Shown: piece by piece, positions 15,026 through 22,390 of the stretch | How the letters are laid out: each line of letters opens with the position of its first letter | Numbering within the stretch: position 1 is the first letter of the stretch | From: Lysobacter stagni | GTDB lineage: Bacteria > Pseudomonadota > Gammaproteobacteria > Xanthomonadales > Xanthomonadaceae | Length of the DNA: 64,000 bases | NCBI RefSeq assembly: GCF_030053425.1 | Contig: NZ_JASGBI010000002.1 | Location: 186,001 to 250,000, forward strand | Direction: 5' to 3' | Translations under genes and position numbers: made by a program | Notes under the pieces: model-generated | The model's database searches: none | What the model was told of the DNA's origin: nothing | The model's input: the letters and a program-made list of their open reading frames with translations, nothing else

Positions 15026-15387
15026 GGCACGCTCCCCGAGAGCCATGCGCGAACGGCCGGCGCATTGCCGCTGCCGATGGCGAGTGCCACGACAAACATC
15101 GCGACGAGGACGAACCACAGCGCCCCCGGGAGACCTTCGCTGTCGGCACGCTCGACGACGAACAAGTAGCCGTCCTCTTCGTGGGGAGCCGCGGTCAATA
15201 CACCGTCCGCCTCCAGGCCCCAGACGTCGTGTACGCGCGCTACTTCGCTGCCGATGGATGCCACCTGCCATGAGCCCGAGGCAGCGTGAAAGCGCGGGCA
15301 TCTGTCGAAGGCATGGGCGAGTCCATCTCTGTCGACGGCCACCCACTGGGCCCACGCTGGGAGGCTCGATCCGAGTGAACGGGTCAT
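15022..15387 (-). CDS. Phage protein with C-terminal membrane segment, unknown
   Basis: The 121-residue protein (MTRSLGSSLPAWAQWVAVDRD) has a soluble N-terminal part and one hydrophobic stretch near the end (ALWFVLVAMFVVALAIG). It is coupled to its neighbours by ATGA overlaps on both sides. No family is recognised. A tail-anchored membrane protein in an early operon could affect host membranes or superinfection, but the sequence gives no direct clue. Confidence 0.55.
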   Translation of the reverse strand: MTRSLGSSLPAWAQWVAVDRDGLAHAFDRCPRFHAASGSWQVASIGSEVARVHDVWGLEADGVLTAAPHEEDGYLFVVERADSEGLPGALWFVLVAMFVVALAIGSGNAPAVRAWLSGSVP

Positions 15388-15680
15388 GCGATGTCCCCGT
15401 CGTCGTCAGGATTTGCGGGCGTCACTATCCCGTGCGCTGAGGCAAGTACGTCACGCCAGCGATAGGCAGTGGCTCTACTGACACCAAAGGCGCATTCGAT
15501 CTGGGCCACAGAGGGAAATCGGTGTAACTGGTAAGCCCAAGACGTGAATCGGATGATCAGTTCGATGTGCGAGACATCATCACGAGACTTCGTCCTTATG
15601 GGCTTGACGAAGATCGGAGGAACTTCCGGTTTCTCGACACGGAATGAGGGGCCAACGCCAATGCTCGGTGCAAGGTTCAC
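15384..15680 (-). CDS. Small HTH DNA-binding protein
   Basis: The 98-residue protein has a clear helix-turn-helix near the C-terminal half (FPSVAQIECAFGVSRATAYRWRDVLAS), resembling helix-turn-helix domains that direct DNA binding in phage regulators. The N-terminal part is Pro-rich and unstructured. It is translationally coupled to the P-like gene upstream and to the next gene downstream. It may regulate the early operon; no specific family is assigned. Confidence 0.65.
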   Translation of the reverse strand: MNLAPSIGVGPSFRVEKPEVPPIFVKPIRTKSRDDVSHIELIIRFTSWAYQLHRFPSVAQIECAFGVSRATAYRWRDVLASAHGIVTPANPDDDGDIA

Positions 15681-16411
15681 GGCCGTTCCCCTGCGACGCT
15701 CCCGGTGTCGCGACTGAGGCCCGCTTCGCTGGCCAGTTCGTCGAGCGATCGGTTTGCCGCTTCCGGGTTGAAGACTTCACCGAGCAGCAACCGTAGCTTT
15801 GCTGCCCTGTCGGCTTGCGTGCCCGGAACCTGTAGTACCGGCTTGAACGGGTGGTAGTCGATCTCCCCAGCCGGCTGAGGTGGCAGGGCCAATCCCTTCA
15901 GGACGTTCTCGACCGCACGGTCGTAGGCCTCACGACGCATGCGCCTTGCCTCGGCTGCCCCGGCTTGCCGATGCAGGTGACCGTCGACGAACGTCCACAC
16001 CAGGCGAGAGAACGGGCTTCGTTGAGCGCTGGTCCTCGTGAGGAGTTCGCTGTTCACTGCTTCGAAATCGGGCACACCCGCGGCAATCTTTCGCAGCTCC
16101 GGCAGGTTCGGCGGCCATTCGCGACCTTCCTTCGCCATCCGATCGAAGGCATCGAGCACCTGTCGCTCCGTGAGTCCCCGCAGCCCGTTCGCCCAGATGT
16201 TGCCGGCGACCGTGAGGCGTCCAGTGCCATCGATCGGCAGGTCACCTTGCATCGAGGTCCATTTGTGCCCCCAGACCGCCTGGGCTGCGAGCCAAAGGCG
16301 GGCCAGCATGCCCGGTGCATGAGGATTCACCGGCAGCGGCTCGTCCGAGGATTTCGGCGGCCCTGCGCGCGTTTCGGTCAACAAGGCTTTCACGGGGTTG
16401 ATCTGTTTCAC
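15677..16411 (-). CDS. Replication protein P-like helicase loader
   Basis: The 244-residue protein has the core of phage replication protein P (WLAAQAVWGHKWTSMQGDLP, then GLTERQVLDAFDRMAKEGREWPPNLPELRKI). Lambda P brings host DnaB helicase to the origin-bound O protein. The start is GTG 16411 with GGAG six bases upstream. The gene overlaps the 3' end of the O-like gene by 170 bases in another frame, more than the few bases seen in most couplings. Confidence 0.8.
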   Translation of the reverse strand: MKQINPVKALLTETRAGPPKSSDEPLPVNPHAPGMLARLWLAAQAVWGHKWTSMQGDLPIDGTGRLTVAGNIWANGLRGLTERQVLDAFDRMAKEGREWPPNLPELRKIAAGVPDFEAVNSELLTRTSAQRSPFSRLVWTFVDGHLHRQAGAAEARRMRREAYDRAVENVLKGLALPPQPAGEIDYHPFKPVLQVPGTQADRAAKLRLLLGEVFNPEAANRSLDELASEAGLSRDTGSVAGERP

Positions 16412-17387
16412 GGGGGACTCCAGGGAATTCGCTGGGACCAGCTGCGTGACGGCCGCGCGCGGTGGCGACGGCCCATGCGAAGGGCTTCGCGATTGGAGGG
16501 GATCTGGCCAGTGCTTCCCGAACCGTCTCGGCCAGGGCTTCCGGCGTCACGCCTTCGGCCAGCGCTGCAACCAGATCGACGTGGTGGGGGTTGGTGCTGA
16601 CGCACCCTGCCTCCCGCATCAGGCGGCAAGCACGCCCGGCCACCGTCGGCTCGACGATCGCCCCACCGTCCATCGTGCTCGCGCGCGCCGAGAGGTGACT
16701 CTCGGTGTGCTTCAAGAACTCTGGAGTAATGCTTTTGCTTTTAAAGGTTTCCTTCCCTTCCCTTGGAGCGCATTTCCCGGGGGACACACCGGGGGTGTCC
16801 CGGGGGACGGGTTTGGTTTGTCCCGGGGGACGTAGGTCACTTGTCCCCGGGGACGTTTCTCCCTTGTCCCGGGGGACGTGCTCAATGTCCCCGGGGACGA
16901 GTCTGGGGACAGGATCGGCACACCACCGCTCCTGTCCCGAGGACAGGTAATGCGCTTCCCACTGCTCGAAGGTTGGATAAACCGGGGACACGTCAGCGCG
17001 CTGCGCAGCCTTCTTGATGCGGCTGCACTCGGTTCGGTAACGCTGATACAACTTCTGCGCCCAGGCTTCGAGAGCCTTCTCCGCGACCGTGGCGTGGTAC
17101 CAGCGGCCGTCATCACAAAGCTCCCAGCCGTGCATTGCTTCGGCTTTGTGCCGCTTCCACTCACGAAGCGAGCGCCCGAATCCAGCGTATTGCGAGAGCA
17201 GCGCATCGTCGTTCGGAAGGGAGCCAGCAGGCAGCTGGTGCCAACTGGCACACCAGAGCAGGACAGCACAGCGAAACCCCTCACCGCTGGTTACTGCAGC
17301 CAACCGGCTATCACGCAGCCGGACAACGTCTAGCGGCATGTACGGGAAATCCCGGAGATCCACATTGACGGCAACGAGGGGCTTCAT
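16242..17387 (-). CDS. Replication initiation protein O-like (DUF1376-type N-terminus)
   Basis: The 381-residue protein has a DUF1376-type N-terminal domain (PYMPLDVVRLRDSRLAAV, LWCASWHQLPAGSLPNDDALLSQYAG) usual in phage replication initiators. A central low-complexity linker (about 160-215) is encoded by a 23-bp repeat array. The C-terminal region (about 250-320) is helical. It sits upstream of the P-like gene as O does in lambda, and lambda also has its origin inside O. I infer that the protein binds the repeats encoded in its own gene. Confidence 0.72.
   Translation of the reverse strand: MKPLVAVNVDLRDFPYMPLDVVRLRDSRLAAVTSGEGFRCAVLLWCASWHQLPAGSLPNDDALLSQYAGFGRSLREWKRHKAEAMHGWELCDDGRWYHATVAEKALEAWAQKLYQRYRTECSRIKKAAQRADVSPVYPTFEQWEAHYLSSGQERWCADPVPRLVPGDIEHVPRDKGETSPGTSDLRPPGQTKPVPRDTPGVSPGKCAPREGKETFKSKSITPEFLKHTESHLSARASTMDGGAIVEPTVAGRACRLMREAGCVSTNPHHVDLVAALAEGVTPEALAETVREALARSPPIAKPFAWAVATARGRHAAGPSEFPGVPRETDQPRESLVDRNARRAAEILGRAAAGESSCTGHAGPPLARSPGGLGAQMDLDAR
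16774..16946. repeat. 23-bp periodic iterons inside the O-like gene, probable replication origin
   Basis: Copies of GTCCCCGGGGGAC-like sequence recur with TCCC starting at 16775, 16798, 16821, 16844, 16867 and 16888, so five copies are exactly 23 bp apart and the sixth is 21 bp on. Weaker copies follow at about 16901 and 16933. Each unit is itself nearly palindromic. The array is inside the initiator gene, as in lambda ori. An AT-richer stretch with TTTTGCTTTTAAAG (about 16732) flanks it and could be the unwinding element. Confidence 0.75.
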
Positions 17388-17392
17388 GTCGC

Positions 17393-17785
17393 CTAGGCCT
17401 CACCCTCAGACACTTCCTGCGCCTCGGCCTTTCGTAGCTCCTCAACGATTACGTTCGCTACGTGGCCGCCCTTGCCATCGCCCCAGCGGGAAATCCACTT
17501 CAAGAGGTCTGCGTTGCTCCTCACAAACGACCGCAGCAGCTCATTCGCTGCAGTCTCAGGATCGGCTGCCAGATCCTGATGGCGGGCGCGCTCAGACAGC
17601 AAAGCATTGATGAGCGCACTAAGGTGCATTGGAGGCACTATCACCAGCGCGTCGTCGTCCCTCTCGTCTGCGGTTTCTTGCCGGATAACGACATCGCCGT
17701 TGACGTTCGTATAGACCGCGATGGCTCGCGTGCTGTGAAACACAATGGAGCCATCCTCACGAGACCAATGGAACTCTTCTGACAT
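17393..17785 (-). CDS. Early phage protein of unknown function
   Basis: The 130-residue protein starts MSEEFHWSREDGSIVFHS and is acidic, with AIAVYTNVNGDVVIRQE and a helical C-terminal half containing WISRWGDGKGG. ATG 17785 is chosen because AGGAG lies six bases upstream; a GTG one codon earlier is possible. It precedes the O-like gene by five bases in the leftward early operon. No domain is recognised. Confidence 0.65.
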   Translation of the reverse strand: MSEEFHWSREDGSIVFHSTRAIAVYTNVNGDVVIRQETADERDDDALVIVPPMHLSALINALLSERARHQDLAADPETAANELLRSFVRSNADLLKWISRWGDGKGGHVANVIVEELRKAEAQEVSEGEA

Positions 17786-17906
17786 CACACACTCCTAGCT
17801 GACCTAGGCAATGCAATCCCCCAACCCGCTAGGCTCGGGCTGTCCTTCCAGGCGCTACCTGGGAGTGAGGGGGTGCGAAAGGTGCCCAGACAGGGCTCGA
17901 AATAGT

Positions 17907-18149
17907 TCATAGCCGCACCCGTGCGCGTCGCTGGGGCGTGACTTGTTCCTGCGGAGCCACCGGGCCCTTCTCGAGTCGCCTGAGATCTACCGCGAGCGTG
18001 AACAGCTCGTGCGGCGACAATCGGGGGAAGAGCGCGCGCAGCTCCTTCACATCGCGCCTGAGGACGCGCTGCGCCCTCTTCGATCGAGCGCCAGGTGGAG
18101 GCGGGAATGGGATCACGCGCGCACTGGGGCGCGACTGCGGCTCGACCAT
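17907..18149 (-). CDS. First gene of the leftward replication operon, unknown
   Basis: The 80-residue protein (MVEPQSRPSARVIPFPPPPG) has a Pro-rich N-terminus, then a basic helical part (SKRAQRVLRRDVKELRALFPRLSPHELFTLAVDLRRLEKG). ATG 18149 has GAGGA nine bases upstream; the very long open frame continuing beyond it shadows the opposite strand and is not used. Its place, just after a terminator in the cro transcript, is where lambda has CII, but no HTH is evident. Function unknown. Confidence 0.6.
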   Translation of the reverse strand: MVEPQSRPSARVIPFPPPPGARSKRAQRVLRRDVKELRALFPRLSPHELFTLAVDLRRLEKGPVAPQEQVTPQRRARVRL

Positions 18150-18572
18150 GAGCGGATTCCTCGATTGATTGGAATCCGTCACCGCGCGACCAAACGAGGT
18201 GACGGACGGCGCGAGGTTGGTCGACCGGACCGAGGACCGGCAGGGCTTTCGCCCTCCCCGCGCCGCCCGCCATTGGCGTGCCGCGCTGCGCGCAAGACCC
18301 ATCGTTGGCCCAGAAATGACAAAAGCGCCGGCATCGGACGATGGGCGCTTGCGCGCCTCGGTACTCGGGCGACCAAGCCCGGCCACCGGATTCACGGTGA
18401 CGCAGTGAGGCTCGCCCGAGCCGAATCGAGAGTCTATGCGAATAGTTGTAAAGAACGCTTCGATCCCGCGATGGCTGAGATTGACCTCGATCAGAAGCCT
18501 GCGCCATTCGGGCGAACACACTTCGACACGGTACGCCATTGCGGCGCCGGACCCGGTCAGGAGAGTGCATTC
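18150..18572. other. Non-coding gap with a leftward terminator, no gene seen
   Basis: No open frame here has a ribosome site or protein-like composition. It holds a leftward terminator (18312-18350) and presumably the 5' untranslated region and any promoter of the PH-SHOCT gene that starts at 18573. The sequence GACGCAGTGAG near 18398 recurs near 19411 in the gap on the other side of that gene. Confidence 0.6.
18312..18350 (-). terminator. Leftward terminator in the cro-side early transcript (tR1-like position)
   Basis: On the minus strand AAGCGCC with an inner CATCG/CGATG stem pairs back to GGCGCTT, followed by TTTGTCATTT. The outer arms are 18323-18329 and 18343-18350. It lies between the Cro-like gene and the replication operon on the leftward strand, analogous to lambda tR1, so early transcription may need antitermination to pass it. 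Confidence 0.6.
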
Positions 18573-19112
18573 ATGCCTACGCTCGAAGAGGTGCAAGAAC
18601 AGCTCAATGAGCTTCAGTTTTTCAACCGTACGGGCCTCGGCAACGAAGTCGCGTTCCTTCCGAAGGTGCTCTCGTCCGACGAAAGGATCTACGCGTGCAC
18701 GCGCGGCTACATTGACAACGCAACCTGGGCAATCGTGTGCACCGGCACTCGTGTGATCCTGCTCTACAAAGGCATGTTCTTCGGCCTCAAGGTCAAAGAA
18801 GTGCCGCTTAAGAGCATTCGCTCGGTGACTCTGACAAATGGCCAGGTGCGTGCCGCAATCAGGCTGGCGGTTGACGGAGGCGACGTGGTCATCACGAACG
18901 TCCATCAGGACGCCGCAAAGTGGTTTGTCGATATGGTGCGCTGGAGCAGAGAGCACTTGGACACGCCGATCGCGCCGTTCGTCCAGGCCGATCCCGCGAA
19001 CGATCTGGCCGGCAAGCTCGAGCGACTTGGAAGGCTCCGCAGCCGGGGCCTGATTACCGATGCCCAGCTCGAAGCGCAACGAGAGCGCTTGCTGGCGAAT
19101 TACCGGCGCTGA
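18573..19112 (+). CDS. PH-domain and SHOCT-domain protein
   Basis: The 179-residue protein has a bacterial PH-like domain (about 25-125, with ERIYACTRGYI, WAIVCTGTRVILLYKGMFFGLKVKEVPLKSIRSV) and a C-terminal SHOCT motif (about 145-178, LAGKLERLGRLRSRGLITDAQLEAQRERLL). SHOCT usually follows another domain in small oligomer-forming or membrane-associated proteins. AGGAGA lies eight bases before the ATG. It is oriented against the early operon and flanked by hairpin-rich non-coding DNA, so it looks like cargo expressed on its own in the lysogen. The biochemical role is unknown. Confidence 0.8.
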   Translation: MPTLEEVQEQLNELQFFNRTGLGNEVAFLPKVLSSDERIYACTRGYIDNATWAIVCTGTRVILLYKGMFFGLKVKEVPLKSIRSVTLTNGQVRAAIRLAVDGGDVVITNVHQDAAKWFVDMVRWSREHLDTPIAPFVQADPANDLAGKLERLGRLRSRGLITDAQLEAQRERLLANYRR

Positions 19113-19786
19113 GGCGGCGGACGGTGCAGGGGTGAGAGGTCGCATGTCGAAACGACCAGCTTTGCAGCTCCCCCGCACCGCCCACCATGGAGCAGCGCAA
19201 AAGACGGCGGGCGGTGTGTTCCTGGTCGCTCGGAATTGGGGAGCGAGCGCCAGGTGAAGCCTCCATCCCGCCCGCCGGAGAATTCCCACGCAGTGCGTGG
19301 TTGCGGCGGACGACGCTCGGCCCCCGAGGCCCGAGGAGTCAAGGCACTCTTTTCCTTGCATCGCCCGCCACAGGCGAATCGTGCACGCCCCAACTTTTAG
19401 ACCGGTGGGCGACGCAGTGAGTCCATGATCCGGGCGTTCACTCCCAGAAAACACTGCGCCGCCCACCGAAGGGGCGCCGTTCGAACGCAGGCTTCCAGCG
19501 TGAAGCTTGGGGACCCCGATGCCATTTGCATGGCAGCGCCACGCCGCTCGCCGGAACCTGCAGGGGGACTTCAAAACTACGGTGGACGTCGCGCCCTCAT
19601 TCCTACGGCCGCAGGATTTGGGGTGCGGCCCCAGGAGTCGCGACGTCCACCGCGCTCCCCTACGGTCCATCTTCGACACGCAGGTGCCGCCTCCGTTTGA
19701 TTCGGCGCAATTTGCACCACCCTTCGTGCTTGAAGCTTCTACGAAAGTAAGCAGGCCTATTCTCTGGATGCCCGGGCGCGAACTGC
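19113..19786. other. 674-bp gene-free, hairpin-rich region
   Basis: I find no convincing gene on either strand; frames present lack ribosome sites and have shadow-like composition. Inverted repeats are dense: CGGTGC with GCACCG near 19124 and 19174, TCGCTC with GAGCGA near 19229 and 19245, TGCCAT with ATGGCA near 19519 and 19529, and the long hairpin listed at 19581-19651. It could encode structured RNA or be decayed cargo. Confidence 0.6.
19581..19651. ncRNA. Long nested hairpin, candidate structured RNA
   Basis: A 13-base perfect outer stem (GGTGGACGTCGCG at 19581-19593 with CGCGACGTCCACC at 19639-19651) encloses a second seven-base stem (GGCCGCA at 19607-19613 with TGCGGCC at 19624-19630). 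ATTCCT and AGGAGT in the internal loop can also pair. This is far longer than a terminator and has no T-run. Transcription is unproven and the strand is unknown. Confidence 0.4.
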
Positions 19787-20425
19787 TCATGCCCTACTCC
19801 GCACCCTGGTCGCGTTGCCACTGCCGTCTGGCGCTGCCTTCTTCGCCTCTTCCTCCGTCGCTACCTTGAGGAGGAGTCGGCGGATCTGAACGAACGCGCC
19901 AAGAACGTCAGCAACCTCGCGTAGTGCTGCAGGAATGAGAGGCGCGTCCGACGCGTCGACACCGTTCGCGAATACTGGCGCCAAAGCAATAGTTGCCTCA
20001 CCGGCTTCGCGCAGTGCGACGCCGAGATCTGCCATTTGCATGTCTGGCGTGTCGGTCTCGAGGGTGTCTCGCACGACTGCGTAGCCGCGGCGCGCCGCCA
20101 AATCGCTCTCACAATGCTGTCGGTAAGGCTGCGGGAGCTCTTCGACCCACGGATCTTCCAGGTCGACAGGAAACGTCTTCACGACTCCGCGAATCAGCCG
20201 GTCGAAGTAGACACCGTTCTTCGTCTTGGCCGAAGAGGCGCTTTCGATCGTGGCGCCCTCTTCCTTCAGCGGCACCACTCGATCTTCAGGTGCGACGGTC
20301 GCCAGATAGCGATCCGACACGCGCTCAGAGAACGGAAGCGTCCTAAGTCGACCATCGCGAATGGCTTGGCGCGTGTGCCTCAGAATCGTGCGCGAACGCG
20401 GCTCGCGGTGTTTTGGATCCATCAT
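19787..20425 (-). CDS. Unknown prophage protein
   Basis: The 212-residue protein starts at tandem Met codons (MMDPKHREPRSRTILRHTRQA) with AGGAAGG eight bases upstream; the reading frame continues further upstream, but over the promoter of the opposite gene, so that part is left out. It contains SERVSDRYLATVAPEDRVV, FDRLIRGVVKTFPVDLEDPW and a helical C-terminal half with a basic end. No domain is recognised. It is on the leftward strand downstream of cro, so it could be an early gene. Confidence 0.6.
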   Translation of the reverse strand: MMDPKHREPRSRTILRHTRQAIRDGRLRTLPFSERVSDRYLATVAPEDRVVPLKEEGATIESASSAKTKNGVYFDRLIRGVVKTFPVDLEDPWVEELPQPYRQHCESDLAARRGYAVVRDTLETDTPDMQMADLGVALREAGEATIALAPVFANGVDASDAPLIPAALREVADVLGAFVQIRRLLLKVATEEEAKKAAPDGSGNATRVRSRA

Positions 20426-20563
20426 GGCTTGAGCCTTCCTGATCTGGCCAAATCTGAGTTGAAAGAAGCGGACCGCCGGTGTCATGACCTGAATCAAATT
20501 CGGAGGTGACCTTCCGTGCTCATTTGCTAGGGACGATTCCAAAAGCTGAGCACGGAGACGGAA

Positions 20564-20863
20564 ATGAGCTCGGAACACTCGCAAGAACTGTTCGTACCTA
20601 TCGCGCTTCGCTTCCACATCGAAAGCGCCCTCTGGCGAACCTTGATACGTACCCACCCAGATCCGAAGGCATTTCATGACGCATGGCTAAGGCAACTTCC
20701 TTCTTTGCTTGAGCACGCTGACAAGTTCAGGGGACTGTCTTTGGGAACGACGGAAAGCGATGTGCGGAATGCGATCGCCGCAATGACGAGCGAGATCGCA
20801 GCTGCGGTTTCCAACCAGAAGGCTCTAGCCCTGTGCGACGAACCGACCGCTCCCGCGGACTGA
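20564..20863 (+). CDS. Unknown small prophage protein
   Basis: The 99-residue protein (MSSEHSQELFVPIALRFHIE) is mostly helical and acidic, with FHDAWLRQLPSLLEHADKF and a C-terminal EIAAAVSNQKALAL segment. GGAG lies six bases before the ATG. It starts 138 bases upstream of the previous gene's start, on the opposite strand, so the two may share a divergent promoter region. No family is recognised. Confidence 0.6.
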   Translation: MSSEHSQELFVPIALRFHIESALWRTLIRTHPDPKAFHDAWLRQLPSLLEHADKFRGLSLGTTESDVRNAIAAMTSEIAAAVSNQKALALCDEPTAPAD

Positions 20864-20965
20864 GGCCCAGCCCGAATCTCACCAACCGGTTTGAGGAAAG
20901 ATCCAAAAGAGCGCGGCGCATCACGCCTTCTCCCGTGGCTCGTTGCCAATAGCTGGAGTGCCCCG

Positions 20966-21493
20966 ATGATTTCCCTCGAAGCAGGCCTCGAAGCCCTCAC
21001 GATCACGCGGCAAGCGCTGTCCGCCGCCTTGAAAGCCCGCGACTTCGATCAGGCCACGCTTGAGCTTGCGAAGCTCGGCGACGCGCTCCTCGAGACTCAG
21101 AGCGCCGCTCTCAGGCAAACGAAGGTGCTCTTCGAGCTGCAGCAGCAGCACTTGGCAGATGCGAAGCAGATCAAGGAGCTTCAGGAGGCGGTCCTGGAGC
21201 GCGCCCGCTACTCGCTTTACGAGGTCTCCGAACGCGTGTTCGTGTACCGCAGCAAGGCCAGCAGTGAGGGGCAAGGTGGCGGCGAGCCAGGCACTCTGGA
21301 GCCGGAGCACTACGTCTGTCAGCCGTGCTTCGACAAGGGCCTTCGCGTGGTTCTCCAACGCTGGCCCTTCTACATGGGAGCCCGTGCGCTTCGATGTCCG
21401 GGGTGCGGAGCCGTCTTTCCGATCGTCTCCACCGCCCAGGATCCGCAGCTCCCCGCGACCATATGGAGACAGGAACCCTGGTGGTGGGACTGA
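20966..21493 (+). CDS. Phage zinc-ribbon protein with coiled coil
   Basis: The 175-residue protein has a helical N-terminal half likely to form a coiled coil (about 25-85, LFELQQQHLADAKQIKELQEAV) and a C-terminal four-cysteine ribbon (YVCQPCFDKG then LRCPGCGAVF, about 122-152). This architecture looks like one found in prophages of many proteobacteria near the repressor genes; its function is not known to me. ATG 20966 has GGAGTG upstream. It ends 20 bases from the Cro-like stop, converging with it. Confidence 0.7.
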   Translation: MISLEAGLEALTITRQALSAALKARDFDQATLELAKLGDALLETQSAALRQTKVLFELQQQHLADAKQIKELQEAVLERARYSLYEVSERVFVYRSKASSEGQGGGEPGTLEPEHYVCQPCFDKGLRVVLQRWPFYMGARALRCPGCGAVFPIVSTAQDPQLPATIWRQEPWWWD

Positions 21494-21513
21494 TGACGCA
21501 GGCAAACGAGCGC

Positions 21514-21711
21514 TCACGCCGCCTCCTCTTGCTGGTCCGGTAGGAAGCGGCCAGGCCAAAGCAGCGCGAGCTGGAGAGATCGTTTTTCGGGGATGGGCTT
21601 TCGGTCTTCCCACTGCGAGATCGCGGGACCTGTAATGCCCAGCGCGGTAGCCAGACCCTTGACGCTGCCGTACAGCGCAACGGCGTCTTCTTTAACGACC
21701 GTGATCTTCAT
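21514..21711 (-). CDS. Cro-like repressor
   Basis: The 65-residue protein contains the HTH typical of Cro homologues (VALYGSVKGLATALGITGPAISQWEDRKPIPEKRSLQLALL). It is divergent from the CI-like gene with 72 bases between them, the classic lambda switch. A promoter (TTGCAT, 17-base spacer, TATCAT) and an operator overlapping the -10 precede it. It should repress the repressor gene and early promoters when the phage enters the lytic cycle. Confidence 0.88.
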   Translation of the reverse strand: MKITVVKEDAVALYGSVKGLATALGITGPAISQWEDRKPIPEKRSLQLALLWPGRFLPDQQEEAA

Positions 21712-21719
21712 GGCCCCGC

Positions 21720-21783
21720 ATGATAAGTGTACTTATATCCAAATGCAAGCGCCCTTTTAAAGCGCTTGGGTAAGCTTGCTTAC
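21720..21783. promoter_or_regulatory. cro promoter and two operators of the lysogeny switch (pR-like)
   Basis: On the minus strand -35 TTGCAT (21743-21748) and -10 TATCAT (21720-21725) are 17 bases apart. The operator ATAAGTGTACTTAT (21723-21736) covers the -10, and a related GTAAGCTTGCTTAC (21770-21783) abuts the start codon of the CI-like gene. Both fit a RTAAGNNNNCTTAY pattern. AAGCGC/GCGCTT arms lie between them. Confidence 0.8.
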
Positions 21784-22281
21784 ATGAGTGAACTCAAAGA
21801 CCGCGCCATCGAAGCTCGGCTCGCTGCCGGGGTGGACACGCCAGCAGAGTGGGCCCGACGCCTGGGCGTGAAGCCGGCGGCGATCTATCAGATTGAGAGC
21901 GGGAAGACTCGGTCGCTAAAAGCGAACACGCTGGCGCAGATGGCCAGGCTCAGCGGACTAGATCCCGAGTACATCCGGACAGGCCGACCAGGCGCGCCCA
22001 CCGCACCTGCGAAGGGAGCGCAGCTGGGCGGCTTAATCGATACGCAGCTTTTTCTCTATGCGGACGAAATCGTTCGCCATGAAGAAAGGATGCAGGGTGC
22101 TGACTTCCCTTCCGCCGACCGTATGATCCGCCTGATCGCCATGTACAACCTGGCGATCGAGCACGGCGGCGTGATCCCAAGAGGAAAGCTGATCGAGATC
22201 GCGCACGCTGCCTATCGGCGCAATCCCGAAGCCAATGAGAGCTCAGATGAGCCAGTCGACCCCAAGGCCGGGTCAACCTGA
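21784..22281 (+). CDS. CI-like phage repressor without a LexA-type cleavage domain
   Basis: The 165-residue protein has an N-terminal HTH (about 15-70, DTPAEWARRLGVKPAAIYQIESGKTRSL) and a helical C-terminal domain. At this length it cannot hold an S24 peptidase domain, so induction by RecA-stimulated self-cleavage is unlikely. No ribosome site precedes ATG 21784 and the operator ends at 21783, so the mRNA may be almost leaderless as in lambda. It should hold pR and the pL-like promoter silent in the lysogen. Confidence 0.82.
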   Translation: MSELKDRAIEARLAAGVDTPAEWARRLGVKPAAIYQIESGKTRSLKANTLAQMARLSGLDPEYIRTGRPGAPTAPAKGAQLGGLIDTQLFLYADEIVRHEERMQGADFPSADRMIRLIAMYNLAIEHGGVIPRGKLIEIAHAAYRRNPEANESSDEPVDPKAGST

Positions 22282-22390
22282 CCTCGGCACCCCACAGGTA
22301 AGTCCTCCTCGAAGCGCGTAGGGAAGGCCGCCCTTGGCGGGCCTTCTTGCTGCCTGCCGCCACCCCAAGCTAAACGCGGCATAAATTACA

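Noticed and set aside
19581..19651. Integron attC or retron msr/msd as an explanation of the long hairpin
   Set aside because: No RYYYAAC/GTTRRRY boxes flank it, and no reverse transcriptase or integron integrase is in the window.
17907..19790. A 627-codon leftward open frame across the PH-SHOCT region
   Set aside because: It runs antisense to the well-supported PH-SHOCT gene, and its composition is that of a shadow frame. Only the last 80 codons, with their own ribosome site, look like a gene.
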